Assembly: GCF_009360615.1 (NCBI RefSeq)
Contig: NZ_SPEY01000023.1
Coordinates: forward strand, 62,001 to 126,000
DNA from: Comamonas sp.
GTDB lineage: Bacteria; Pseudomonadota; Gammaproteobacteria; Burkholderiales; Burkholderiaceae_C
Reading direction: 5' to 3'
Length of the DNA: 64,000 nt
Positions 7,714 to 15,742 of the stretch are shown here, piece after piece. The notes under the pieces are model-generated. The model was not told the origin of the DNA and made no database searches. It worked only from the letters and a program-made list of their open reading frames with translations. Position numbers and translations under genes: made by a program. Each line of letters opens with the position of its first letter. Within the stretch, counting starts at the first letter, position 1.

Positions 7714-8775
7714 TCAGACGTGTTCGGCTGCCGCAGCCGCCTGATGCGCGGGCTTCTGGCGCTCGCGCACCATGGTCAGTGCCGTGTCCTCGATCATGTC
7801 TTCCTGGCCGCCCACCATGCCGCGGCGACCCAGCTCCAGCAGCAGCTCGCGTGCGGGAATGCCGTACTTGGCCTCGGCACGCTTGGCGAACAGCAGGAAG
7901 CTGCCGTAGACGCCCGCATAGCCGAGGGTCAGCGCGTCGCGGTCGATACGGATGGGGAAATCCATCAATGGCACGACCAGGTCTTCGGCCACATCCTGGA
8001 TGCTGAATACGTCCACGCCCGTTTCGATGCCCATGCGTGCGCACACGGCCACCAGCACTTCCATCGGCGTGTTGCCCGCCCCCGCTCCCAGACCGGCCGC
8101 TGCCGCATCGATGCGGTTGGCACCGACCTCCACTGCAGCCAGCGAGTTGGCGATGCCCATGGCCAGGTTGTGGTGGCCATGGAAACCCAGTTCGGTCTCG
8201 GGCCTGAGGGCCTGGCGCACGGCGGACAGGCGCTCTTTCACGTCGTCCGGCAGCATGTAGCCGGCAGAGTCGGTGATGTAGATGCAGTTGGCACCATAGT
8301 CTTCCATGAGTTTGGCCTGCTTGACCAGGCCCGAGGCCGAGTTCATGTGCGCCATCATGAGAAAGCCCACGGTGTCCATCCCCATCTTGCGGGCCATGGC
8401 GATGTGTTGCTCGGAGACGTCGGCCTCGGTGCAATGCGTGGCCACGCGGAGGGTGGAGACGCCCAGTTCGTGGGCCATCTTCAGGTGATCGACAGTACCG
8501 ATGCCGGGCAGCAGCAGCGCCGAGACCCTGGCCTGCTTCATCAGTGGAATGACGGTGGACAGGTATTCCTCGTCCGTGTGCGCAGGAAAGCCGTAGTTGA
8601 CCGAGCTGCCGCCCAGGCCGTCGCCATGGGTCACTTCAATCAGGGGCACGCCGGCGGCGTCCAGGCCGCAGGCCACGGACTTCATCTGCTCCAGCGTCAT
8701 CTGGTGGCGCTTGGGGTGCATGCCGTCACGCAGCGTCATGTCGTGGACGGTGATCTTCTTGCCTTTGAGGGACAT
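7714..8775 (-). CDS. tesG: 4-hydroxy-2-oxovalerate/hexanoate aldolase (TesG)
   Basis: The 353-residue protein is a class II pyruvate aldolase of the DRE-TIM family. It has the N-terminal [13 protein letters not shown] motif (Arg16, Asp17, His20) and the metal-binding GFHGHHN (His199, His201). In steroid degradation it splits 4-hydroxy-2-oxohexanoate into pyruvate and propanal. It works as a channelling complex with the acylating aldehyde dehydrogenase encoded 15 nt upstream. An AGGAG site precedes the ATG. As last gene of the minus-strand tesA1-D-E-F-G operon it matches the TA441 order. Closely related enzymes serve other meta-cleavage pathways, so the steroid role rests on context. Confidence 0.88.
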   Translation of the reverse strand: MSLKGKKITVHDMTLRDGMHPKRHQMTLEQMKSVACGLDAAGVPLIEVTHGDGLGGSSVNYGFPAHTDEEYLSTVIPLMKQARVSALLLPGIGTVDHLKMAHELGVSTLRVATHCTEADVSEQHIAMARKMGMDTVGFLMMAHMNSASGLVKQAKLMEDYGANCIYITDSAGYMLPDDVKERLSAVRQALRPETELGFHGHHNLAMGIANSLAAVEVGANRIDAAAAGLGAGAGNTPMEVLVAVCARMGIETGVDVFSIQDVAEDLVVPLMDFPIRIDRDALTLGYAGVYGSFLLFAKRAEAKYGIPARELLLELGRRGMVGGQEDMIEDTALTMVRERQKPAHQAAAAAEHV

Positions 8776-8790
8776 GTTCTTCTCCTAAGT

Positions 8791-9714
8791 TCAGGCGGCA
8801 ACGGCAGCTTCGGCCAGCTCGAAGCGGCCGGCAAGGATTTCTTCGGCAAACATCTCGGCCGTGCGGGCCGCGGCGGCGGTCATGATGTCCAGGTTGCCCG
8901 CGTACCTGGGCAGGTAGTCGCCCAGGCCTTCGACCTCCATATAGATGGAGACGCGGTTGCCGTCGATCACGGGACCGTTGACCAGCTTGTAGCCGGGCAC
9001 GTATTTCTGGACTTCCTGGATCATGTCCCGAACCGAGGCTTCGATCTCGGCCGGCTTGGGGGCGTCCACCGTGAGGCAGTGGATGGTGTCGCGCATGATC
9101 AGCGGCGGCTCGGCGGGGTTGATGACGATGATGGCCTTGCCCTTTTGCGCGCCGCCGATCTGCTCCACGGCACCCGAGGTGGTACGGGTGAATTCGTCGA
9201 TGTTCTTGCGTGTGCCGGGGCCGACAGAGCGGCTTGACACCGTGGCCACGATCTCGCCATAGCGCACGGCCTGCACGCGCGAAACCGCTGCCACCATGGG
9301 AATGGTGGCCTGGCCGCCGCAGGTGACCATGTTCACATTCATGGCTTTTTCTGCGACCTTCTCGGCCAGGTTCACGCTGGGCACGCAGTAGGGGCCGATC
9401 GCTGCGGGCGTGAGGTCGATCATCAGCACGCCCAGCGCGTTGAGTTTGCGGCTGTTTTCGGCGTGGACATAGGCGCTGGTGGCGTCGAAGGCGATCTGTA
9501 TGCCGTCTTGCTTGACGAAGGGCAGCAGGCCGTCCACCCCTTCGGCCGTGGTCTTGATGCCCATCTCGCGGGCACGCTTGAGACCGTCGGACTCAGGGTC
9601 GATGCCGACCATCCACACTGGCTCCAGCAGGGGCGATCGCTGCAGTTTCATGAGCAGGTCGGTACCGATATTGCCGGGGCCGATCAGCGCACACTTGATT
9701 TTCTTTTGCGTCAT
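8791..9714 (-). CDS. tesF: Acylating acetaldehyde/propanal dehydrogenase (TesF)
   Basis: The 307-residue protein has the short acylating aldehyde dehydrogenase layout. An NAD-binding Rossmann motif GPGNIG lies at about 12-17, and the catalytic Cys132 sits in [10 protein letters not shown]. It oxidises the aldehyde released by the aldolase to the acyl-CoA, here most likely propanal to propionyl-CoA, and pairs physically with TesG in related systems. The start is supported by a GGAG sequence, and the gene is packed 6 nt behind tesE and 15 nt ahead of tesG. Confidence 0.9.
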   Translation of the reverse strand: MTQKKIKCALIGPGNIGTDLLMKLQRSPLLEPVWMVGIDPESDGLKRAREMGIKTTAEGVDGLLPFVKQDGIQIAFDATSAYVHAENSRKLNALGVLMIDLTPAAIGPYCVPSVNLAEKVAEKAMNVNMVTCGGQATIPMVAAVSRVQAVRYGEIVATVSSRSVGPGTRKNIDEFTRTTSGAVEQIGGAQKGKAIIVINPAEPPLIMRDTIHCLTVDAPKPAEIEASVRDMIQEVQKYVPGYKLVNGPVIDGNRVSIYMEVEGLGDYLPRYAGNLDIMTAAAARTAEMFAEEILAGRFELAEAAVAA

Positions 9715-9720
9715 GGGGTC

Positions 9721-10515
9721 TTACTCCGTGAATTGAATGGAACAGCTGCCCATGCCGGCAATGACCATCTCGAAGTGGTCGCCGGCAGCGGCAGGCACCA
9801 GCGGGGCCAGCGATCCCGAGAGAATGAGCTCGCCGGCCTTGAAGGGAATGCCGAATGCGCCCAGGGTGTTGGCCAGCCAGGCCACGGCCTCGGCCGGGTG
9901 GCCCTGTACGGCGCTGCCGAGACCAGCTCCCGCAGGCTGGCCGTTCCTGTGCATCTGCATGGCCGCCTCGGCCAGATCCAGCGAAGCGGGATCGGTGTGC
10001 AGCCTGCCGATCACGAAGACACCGCAGGATGCGTTGTCGGCCACGGTGTCCTGGATCTTGATCTTCCAGTCCTGGATGCGTGAATCGACGATCTCGAAGC
10101 AGGGAGCCACCCACGCGGTGGCGTCCAGCACGTCTTCCTTGCTCACCCCCGGGCCTTGCAGATCCTTCTTGAGCATGAAGGCGATTTCGCCTTCGGCACG
10201 AGGCTGGATCAGGCCGGCCGCCTTGATCGAGACGGTTGCGCCGTCCTCGTATTCCATGCGGTCGGTCAGAAAGCCGAAGTCGGGCTGGTGCACGTTCAGC
10301 ATGTCCTGCACGGGCTTGGAGGTCACGCCGATCTTCTTGCCGATCACGCGCTCGCCCGCCGCTTCGCGCAGGCGCAGCATGTGCAGGGAGATGTGATAGG
10401 CGTCTTCGACCGTCATCGCGGGGTGGCTGTCGGTCAGCGGTGCGAGCGTCCTGGCGCTGCGCAGTGCCTCATACAGGCGCCGGCCTTGCGCTTCGATGAA
10501 ATGCTTGTCATGCAT
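9721..10515 (-). CDS. tesE: 2-hydroxyhexa-2,4-dienoate hydratase (TesE)
   Basis: The 264-residue protein belongs to the 2-keto-4-pentenoate hydratase/fumarylacetoacetate hydrolase superfamily. A typical early segment (GKKIGVTSKPVQDMLN) and the metal-site region around RAEGEIAF and EIVDSRI are visible. In the steroid pathway it adds water to 2-hydroxyhexa-2,4-dienoate, released by TesD, to give 4-hydroxy-2-oxohexanoate for TesG. The gene sits 6 nt after tesD and 6 nt before tesF, in one operon. No strong ribosome site is seen ahead of its ATG, so translation may depend on coupling to tesD. Confidence 0.88.
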   Translation of the reverse strand: MHDKHFIEAQGRRLYEALRSARTLAPLTDSHPAMTVEDAYHISLHMLRLREAAGERVIGKKIGVTSKPVQDMLNVHQPDFGFLTDRMEYEDGATVSIKAAGLIQPRAEGEIAFMLKKDLQGPGVSKEDVLDATAWVAPCFEIVDSRIQDWKIKIQDTVADNASCGVFVIGRLHTDPASLDLAEAAMQMHRNGQPAGAGLGSAVQGHPAEAVAWLANTLGAFGIPFKAGELILSGSLAPLVPAAAGDHFEMVIAGMGSCSIQFTE

Positions 10516-10521
10516 GAGTCG

Positions 10522-11361
10522 TCAGCCGTTCTTCATGAAATCGATGCAGGTGCGGTTGAACATCTCGCGATGCTCGACCTGTACCCAGTGGCCGCACTGG
10601 TTGACCAGCACGACGCGGCAGTGCGGGATGCCCTTGGCCAGCTTGTCGGCACCGCCCACGGGGTTGAAGGCATCCTGCATGCCCCAGAAGGCCAGCACGT
10701 TGCACCTGAGATCGGGCAGCCGCCCGGTCATATCGGGGATGTAGAGCCGCTGGCGCGAGGCCTCGGTCTGGGTCAGCGCGATCGGGGCGCGTTCGTTGAT
10801 GATCTCGTCGGTCAGCAGCGACTGGTCCACCACCTGCATGCTCATGACGGCGCGCATGGCTTCAGGGCCGGTCTTGCCGGACTTGTAGATATTGAACATA
10901 TTGGCAATGCCGGGCATGGCCATATAGGTTTCGAACTCTTCCACGCCGCCGGGTGCCATGAGGATCAGGCTCCTGACGTCCTCGGGGTACTTGAGTGCAT
11001 AGCCCAGCGCCACGGCGCCGCCCAGCGAGTTGCCCAGCAGGGTGATGTTCCTCAGGTCCAGTTGGTCCACCAGGCCTTTGATGCCGGCGATGAAAAAATC
11101 CATGTCGTACTGCCTGGGCTCTTCGGTCTTGGACGAGAGGCCGTATCCGAGCAGATCCGGAACGATGGCGCGAAAGCCGGCCGCCGCAAATTCGGGATAG
11201 TTGCCCTTGAAGTTGCTGTAGCCGCTGGCACCAGCGCCGGCGCCGTGCAGGAAGATGACGGGATCACCCGAGCCTTGCTCGTGGTAGTGCACGCGCTGGG
11301 CATGGCCGGCCACGTTGCCGATGTCCACATACTTGCCTTCTGGGATGGAAAAAGTGCTCAT
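10522..11361 (-). CDS. tesD: Meta-cleavage product hydrolase (TesD)
   Basis: The 279-residue alpha/beta hydrolase has an HGAGAGAS oxyanion loop (about 39-46), the nucleophile elbow GNSLGG with Ser112, an Asp in FWGMQD (about 230) and a His in QCGHW (about 258). This is the HsaD/BphD-type C-C hydrolase signature. In C. testosteroni it cleaves the seco-steroid meta-cleavage product into a C6 dienoate and the hexanorandrostan-5-oic acid that retains rings C and D. The gene lies between tesA1 (77 nt upstream) and tesE. The family also serves biphenyl and phenylpropionate pathways, so the steroid assignment depends on neighbours. Confidence 0.88.
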   Translation of the reverse strand: MSTFSIPEGKYVDIGNVAGHAQRVHYHEQGSGDPVIFLHGAGAGASGYSNFKGNYPEFAAAGFRAIVPDLLGYGLSSKTEEPRQYDMDFFIAGIKGLVDQLDLRNITLLGNSLGGAVALGYALKYPEDVRSLILMAPGGVEEFETYMAMPGIANMFNIYKSGKTGPEAMRAVMSMQVVDQSLLTDEIINERAPIALTQTEASRQRLYIPDMTGRLPDLRCNVLAFWGMQDAFNPVGGADKLAKGIPHCRVVLVNQCGHWVQVEHREMFNRTCIDFMKNG

Positions 11362-11438
11362 CTATGTTCTGGATGCTTGGAGTGGATAGGCGAAGGCTGT
11401 CTCCTGCCTTCGGGTGAGAAATCGGGGAGCGCAGCGCC

Positions 11439-12416
11439 TCAAGCCTTGGCTCGCCAGAGCTTGGGCAGGCCAGGGTCGGTGGCGGCAATGGCTTTCTTGA
11501 GCAGGTTGCGCAAGGTGGCGGCTTCCATCTCGCCCAGGCTTTCGACGAGGCCGGTCTCGACGGCCTTGGCTGCGGCCAGTACGTGCAGGATGGCTTCGTT
11601 GCCCTGTGGTGTGAGCTGCAGGGACTGCTGCCGCTCGCGGCTCTCCTCCACCCAGCCCTTGGCAATCAGTGACTGCAGAGCGACTGCGCCGATGTCGGTG
11701 CCGGTGTAGGCCATGTGAGAGGCAATCTCGGCAGGGGACTGGGGCTGCTGGATGCTCAGCAGCGAGAGCACGTAGAAATCGGCGTCGGTCATGCCGTAGG
11801 CCGCCATGGGTCTGCGCAGTCCGCTCAGGAACTGGAAGTGCGCGCGCCCCATCAGGTAGCCGATCAGGTTTTCGGAATAGGCCGTATCACAGTCGGCAGA
11901 GGGGTCGCTGGCCACGGGGCCAGCCTTGCGCGAGGCCATGGCGTAGCCGCCGGTCACATAGAGCAGAGGAGGGTGCGGGCTGGCGTCGTAGTCGGTCACC
12001 TCGCCCACGAAGATGATGTGGTCGCCACCGTCGTACTGAAATGCGGTCTTGCACCTGAAGCGTGCGCTGCAGTCCTGCAGCAGCGGGGCATGGTCGGACT
12101 CGGAGTCCAGGGGCAGGCCCGAGAACTTGTCCTCGCCGACACGGGCAAAGCGGTTGGACAGCGCTTCTTGCTCGTTGGAGAGGATGTGCACGTTCCAGGT
12201 GCTGGCGCTCTGGAACACGGGCAGGCTGCGCGCGTTCTTGGCCAGGCTCCACAGCACCATGGGCGGGTCCAGCGAAACGGAGTTGAAGCTGTTGGCGGTG
12301 ATTCCTACAGGCTCGCCATTCCCGGCACGGGTGGTGACGATGGTGACCCCGGTGCCGAACATGCCCAGGGCGCGGCGAAAGTCTCTCGGGTCGAAGGTTG
12401 CTGCAGTACTTTGCAT
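11439..12416 (-). CDS. tesA1: Flavin reductase of the seco-steroid hydroxylase, with C-terminal MarR-like domain (TesA1)
   Basis: The 325-residue protein has two parts. An N-terminal flavin reductase-like domain (about 8-165) is followed by a winged-helix MarR-like domain (about 200-320) containing SPAEIASHM and a wing-like region near RERQQSLQLTPQG. The same architecture is known in the C1 reductase of Acinetobacter 4-hydroxyphenylacetate hydroxylase, where the extra domain senses the phenol and relieves autoinhibition. TesA1 should supply reduced flavin to TesA2 for hydroxylation of 3-HSA. HsaB-type actinobacterial partners lack this domain. It is first in the minus operon, divergent from tesA2. 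Confidence 0.87.
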   Translation of the reverse strand: MQSTAATFDPRDFRRALGMFGTGVTIVTTRAGNGEPVGITANSFNSVSLDPPMVLWSLAKNARSLPVFQSASTWNVHILSNEQEALSNRFARVGEDKFSGLPLDSESDHAPLLQDCSARFRCKTAFQYDGGDHIIFVGEVTDYDASPHPPLLYVTGGYAMASRKAGPVASDPSADCDTAYSENLIGYLMGRAHFQFLSGLRRPMAAYGMTDADFYVLSLLSIQQPQSPAEIASHMAYTGTDIGAVALQSLIAKGWVEESRERQQSLQLTPQGNEAILHVLAAAKAVETGLVESLGEMEAATLRNLLKKAIAATDPGLPKLWRAKA

Positions 12417-12694
12417 GAGGTGAATGTCTCCTTGCTGCGAGAGTGCTGCGAACGGCGTTTCGACGAATCCTTCACTTGGACTAGCAGGGGAAAACCGGGC
12501 TCGGTACTTGTCCCAGGCCTGGTGATTCCGGGGCGCCGGATCCGGCTCTGAGAAGCGCCGGAAACGCCTGCTGCGTCGTTAGTCTGATCGGACGATGAAC
12601 GGAAAATAGCGCGGTGCGAGCATTTCTGTCATAGGCGAGAAGCCTTGCCCACCACACCACAAGCCGTCCGGTGGAGCGGCAACCGGAGACCTGA
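12417..12694. promoter_or_regulatory. Divergent promoter region tesA1/tesA2
   Basis: This 278-nt region between the two halves of the hydroxylase must drive tesA1DEFG leftward and tesA2HI-ORF17-scdA rightward. It contains the candidate operator at 12578-12597. A further hairpin-like GC-rich stretch lies around 12525-12565. AAGGAG (tesA1) and CCGGAG (tesA2) ribosome sites are present. No clear -35/-10 pair was identified, which fits activator-dependent promoters. Confidence 0.6.
12578..12597. promoter_or_regulatory. Candidate operator, site 2 (GTTAGTCT-GATC-GGACGATG)
   Basis: The right half GGACGATG is identical to that at 7222-7229 and complementary to the left half of the element at 4669-4688. 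The inner 14 bases AGTCTGATCGGACG match the site 1 core at 10 of 14 positions. It lies 98-117 nt ahead of tesA2 and about 160-180 nt ahead of tesA1. Confidence 0.45.
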
Positions 12695-13891
12695 ATGAAC
12701 ACCATGACAGACAACTACCTCACCCCCGATGCGCTGGCCGTGATCGAGCGTGCCAAGGCTCTGGCGCCCAGGCTGGCGGCCCGCGCCCAGCAGGCGGATC
12801 GCGAAGGCAAGATCAGCGACGAGACCGTTCAGGAGATGGCCGAGGCGGGTCTGTTCCGCGTGCTGCAACCCAGGCGCTGGGGTGGCTATGAAATGGACCC
12901 CCGCGTTTTCTACAGCGTGCAGATGGAGCTGGCCAAGGGCTGCATGTCCACGGCCTGGATCTATGGCGTGGTCGGCGTTCACCCCTGGCAGCTGGCGCTG
13001 TTTCCCGATCAGGCCCAGCAGGACGTATGGGGCCATGACACCGGCGTGCGGATCGCATCGACCTATATGCCCACCGGCAAGGCCGAGCCCGTGGAGGGCG
13101 GCTTCAGGTTCAACGGCCGCTGGAGCTTCTCCACCGGCTCCAAGCATTGCGACTGGCTGTTTCTCGGCGGTCTGCTGCCCAAGCGTGATGGAACTCCGGG
13201 TCTGGAGCACGTGACCTTCTTGCTGCCCAAGGCAGACTATCGCATCGAGGACAACTGGGATGTGCTCGGCCTGCGTGGCACGGGCAGTCATGACATCGTG
13301 GTGGAAGACGCGTTTGTACCCGCACATCGCATCCAGTACACCAACGACCACAGCGATGCGGGTTGCCCCGGCCGCGCACAGAACACCAACTGGCTGTTCC
13401 GCATCCCTTTCACCCATGTGTTCCAGCGCGCGGTGTCCACCGCCTGTCTGGGTGCGCTGGAAAGCGCCATCGCTTCGTTCACCGAGCGCGCGACGTCGCA
13501 TGTGGGCAAGCATGGCAACAAGATGGCCGAGGACGTGAACGCCCAGACGGCCGTGACCGAAGCCACGATTGCGCTGGATCAGCTCAAGGTGGTGCTGTTC
13601 CGCAACTATGCCCGCATCGTGGATGCCGCCAAGACCGGCATTCAGCTGACGCTGGAAGAGCGCCTGCTGCAACGGGCCCAGGCATCGTACGTGCCCAAGC
13701 TGACGGGCTTTCACGCCAACGAGCTGATGCGCGCCTGCGCCGCCAGCGGAACTTTCAAGAGCAACCCCATCGAGCGCATCTTCCGCGACATCCATCAGGG
13801 ACGCACGCATATCGCCAACAATACGGACGCCTATGTCCGCGCTTACGGTTCGCACGTGCTGGGCATTGCCAACCAGGAACCTTTCGTCTGA
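12695..13891 (+). CDS. tesA2: Flavin-dependent seco-steroid monooxygenase, oxygenase component (TesA2)
   Basis: The 398-residue protein has the acyl-CoA dehydrogenase fold used by reduced-flavin monooxygenases of the HsaA/HpaB-C2 type. A helical N-terminal domain with GLFRVLQPRRWGGYE (about 53-67) is followed by a beta domain (WSFSTGSKHCDW, GTGSHDIVVEDAFVP) and a C-terminal four-helix domain. The substrate is expected to be 3-HSA, hydroxylated at C4 to the catechol that TesB then cleaves. Acyl-CoA dehydrogenase activity is unlikely, because the partner flavin reductase is encoded divergently next door. The start follows a CCGGAG ribosome site. Position next to tesH agrees with the TA441 cluster. 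Confidence 0.87.
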   Translation: MNTMTDNYLTPDALAVIERAKALAPRLAARAQQADREGKISDETVQEMAEAGLFRVLQPRRWGGYEMDPRVFYSVQMELAKGCMSTAWIYGVVGVHPWQLALFPDQAQQDVWGHDTGVRIASTYMPTGKAEPVEGGFRFNGRWSFSTGSKHCDWLFLGGLLPKRDGTPGLEHVTFLLPKADYRIEDNWDVLGLRGTGSHDIVVEDAFVPAHRIQYTNDHSDAGCPGRAQNTNWLFRIPFTHVFQRAVSTACLGALESAIASFTERATSHVGKHGNKMAEDVNAQTAVTEATIALDQLKVVLFRNYARIVDAAKTGIQLTLEERLLQRAQASYVPKLTGFHANELMRACAASGTFKSNPIERIFRDIHQGRTHIANNTDAYVRAYGSHVLGIANQEPFV

Positions 13892-13996
13892 CGCCGTTCA
13901 TGCAGCAGGCTGCCGCGACCGCGCATCGCGGTGGCTGCGGCCAGTGTGCATCAGCGCCAGTCCATGCATAAAACAGATAATTGACGGAGACAAGGT

Positions 13997-15727
13997 ATGG
14001 CAGAGCAGGAATACGACCTGATCGTCGTGGGTTCGGGGGCGGGAGCCCTGTTGGGTGCCATTCGGGCCCAGGAGCAGGGTCTCAGGACGCTGTTGGTGGA
14101 GAAGACGGAACTGTTTGGCGGTACTTCGGCCCTGTCGGGCGGCGGCATCTGGATTCCTGTCAATTACGACCAGAAGAATGTCGGCATCAAGGATGACCTG
14201 GAGACTGCATTCGGCTATTTGAAGCGCTGTGTGCGCGGCATGGCGACGGATGACCGCGTGCTGGCCTATGTGGAAACCGCCAGCAAGATGGCCGAGTACC
14301 TGCGCAAGATCGGGATTCCCTACCGTGCCATGGCCAAGTATGCGGATTACTACCCCCACATCGAAGGCTCCAGACCCGGCGGCCGGACCATGGATCCGGT
14401 GGATTTCAATGCCGCCAAGCTGGGCCTGGCGGCATTGGAAACCATGCGCCCCGGCCCTCCCGGCAATCAGCTGTTCGGCCGCATGAGCATCAGTGCTTTC
14501 GAGGCACATTCCATGCTGTCGCGCGAACTGAAATCGCGCTTCACCATCCTCGGCATCATGCTCAGGTATTTCCTGGACTATCCCTGGCGCAGCAAGACCA
14601 GGCGCGATCGCCGAATGACAGGCGGGCAGGCGCTGGTGGCCGGCCTGCTGGCTGCGGCCAACAAGGCCGGTGTCGAGATGTGGCGCAATGCACCGCTCAA
14701 GGAGCTGGTGCGGGCGCCAGGGGGCCGTGTGACGGCGGTCATCGTTGAAAAGGACGGTCAGCGCCTGCAGATCAAAGCCGGACGTGGCGTCCTGCTGGGT
14801 GCCGGTGGCTTTGAGCGCAACCAGGAAATGCGCGACCAGTACCTGAACAAGCCCACCAAGGCCGAGTGGACGGCGACCCCGGCAGGCTGCAATACCGGAG
14901 ATGCGCACCGGGCCGGACAGGCAGTGGGCGCGCAGTTGGCGCTGATGGACTGGTCCTGGGGCGTGCCCACCATGGATGTTCCCAAGGAACCTGCCTTCCG
15001 TGGCATCTTCGTGGAACGCTCGCTGCCGGGATGCATGGTGGTCAACAACCGGGGGCAGCGCTTCCTCAACGAGTCCGGGCCGTATCCCGAATTCCAGCAG
15101 GCCATGCTGGCCGAGCATGCCAAGGGCAATGGCGGCGTGCCCGCATGGATCGTGTTCGACGCCAGCTTCCGCGCGCAAAACCCCATGGGCCCGCTGATGC
15201 CCGGCTCCGCCGTACCGGACAGCAAGCTGCGCAAGAGCTGGTTGAACAACGTCTACTGGAAGGGCGAGACGCTGGAGGATCTGGCGCGCCAGATCGGCGT
15301 GGATGCGGCAGGCCTGAAGGAGAGTGCGCGCCGCATGAGCGAATACGCCAGGGTCGGCAAGGATCCGGACTTCGGCCGTGGCAGCAATGTGTTTGACCGC
15401 TACTACGGCGACCCGCGCCTGGTCAACCCCAATCTCGGCCCCATCGAGAAGGGGCCGTTCTATGCCATGCGCCTCTGGCCGGGCGAGATCGGCACCAAGG
15501 GCGGGCTGCTGACCGACAGGGATGGCCGTGTGCTCGATACGCAAGGCGAGATCATCGAAGGTCTTTACTGCGTGGGCAACAACTCCGCTTCCGTCATGGG
15601 GCCGGCCTACGCCGGCGCGGGCTCCACCCTGGGACCGGCCATGACTTTTGCCTTCCGCGCCGTTGCTCACATGCTGGGCACGCCGCTGCCGCTCGAGAAC
15701 CCGCATCTGCTGGGCAGGACCGTTTAG
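13997..15727 (+). CDS. tesH: 3-ketosteroid delta1-dehydrogenase (TesH)
   Basis: The 576-residue flavoprotein has the dinucleotide motif GSGAGALLGA (about 12-21), then GGTSALSGGGIWIP (about 41-54), a hallmark of 3-ketosteroid delta1-dehydrogenases. Near the C-terminus YAGAGSTLGPAMTF places Tyr538 and Gly542 four residues apart, as the catalytic Tyr/Gly pair of KstD enzymes. It introduces the C1-C2 double bond into ring A and passes electrons through FAD. GGAG precedes the ATG by 7 nt. The gene follows tesA2 after 105 nt and is 15 nt ahead of tesI, so it is likely co-transcribed. Confidence 0.88.
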   Translation: MAEQEYDLIVVGSGAGALLGAIRAQEQGLRTLLVEKTELFGGTSALSGGGIWIPVNYDQKNVGIKDDLETAFGYLKRCVRGMATDDRVLAYVETASKMAEYLRKIGIPYRAMAKYADYYPHIEGSRPGGRTMDPVDFNAAKLGLAALETMRPGPPGNQLFGRMSISAFEAHSMLSRELKSRFTILGIMLRYFLDYPWRSKTRRDRRMTGGQALVAGLLAAANKAGVEMWRNAPLKELVRAPGGRVTAVIVEKDGQRLQIKAGRGVLLGAGGFERNQEMRDQYLNKPTKAEWTATPAGCNTGDAHRAGQAVGAQLALMDWSWGVPTMDVPKEPAFRGIFVERSLPGCMVVNNRGQRFLNESGPYPEFQQAMLAEHAKGNGGVPAWIVFDASFRAQNPMGPLMPGSAVPDSKLRKSWLNNVYWKGETLEDLARQIGVDAAGLKESARRMSEYARVGKDPDFGRGSNVFDRYYGDPRLVNPNLGPIEKGPFYAMRLWPGEIGTKGGLLTDRDGRVLDTQGEIIEGLYCVGNNSASVMGPAYAGAGSTLGPAMTFAFRAVAHMLGTPLPLENPHLLGRTV

Positions 15728-15742
15728 GCAGGAGGCATGGAG

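Noticed and set aside
12695-13891. Acyl-CoA dehydrogenase
   Set aside because: The fold is shared, but pairing with a divergent flavin reductase and synteny with tesA2 indicate a reduced-flavin monooxygenase.
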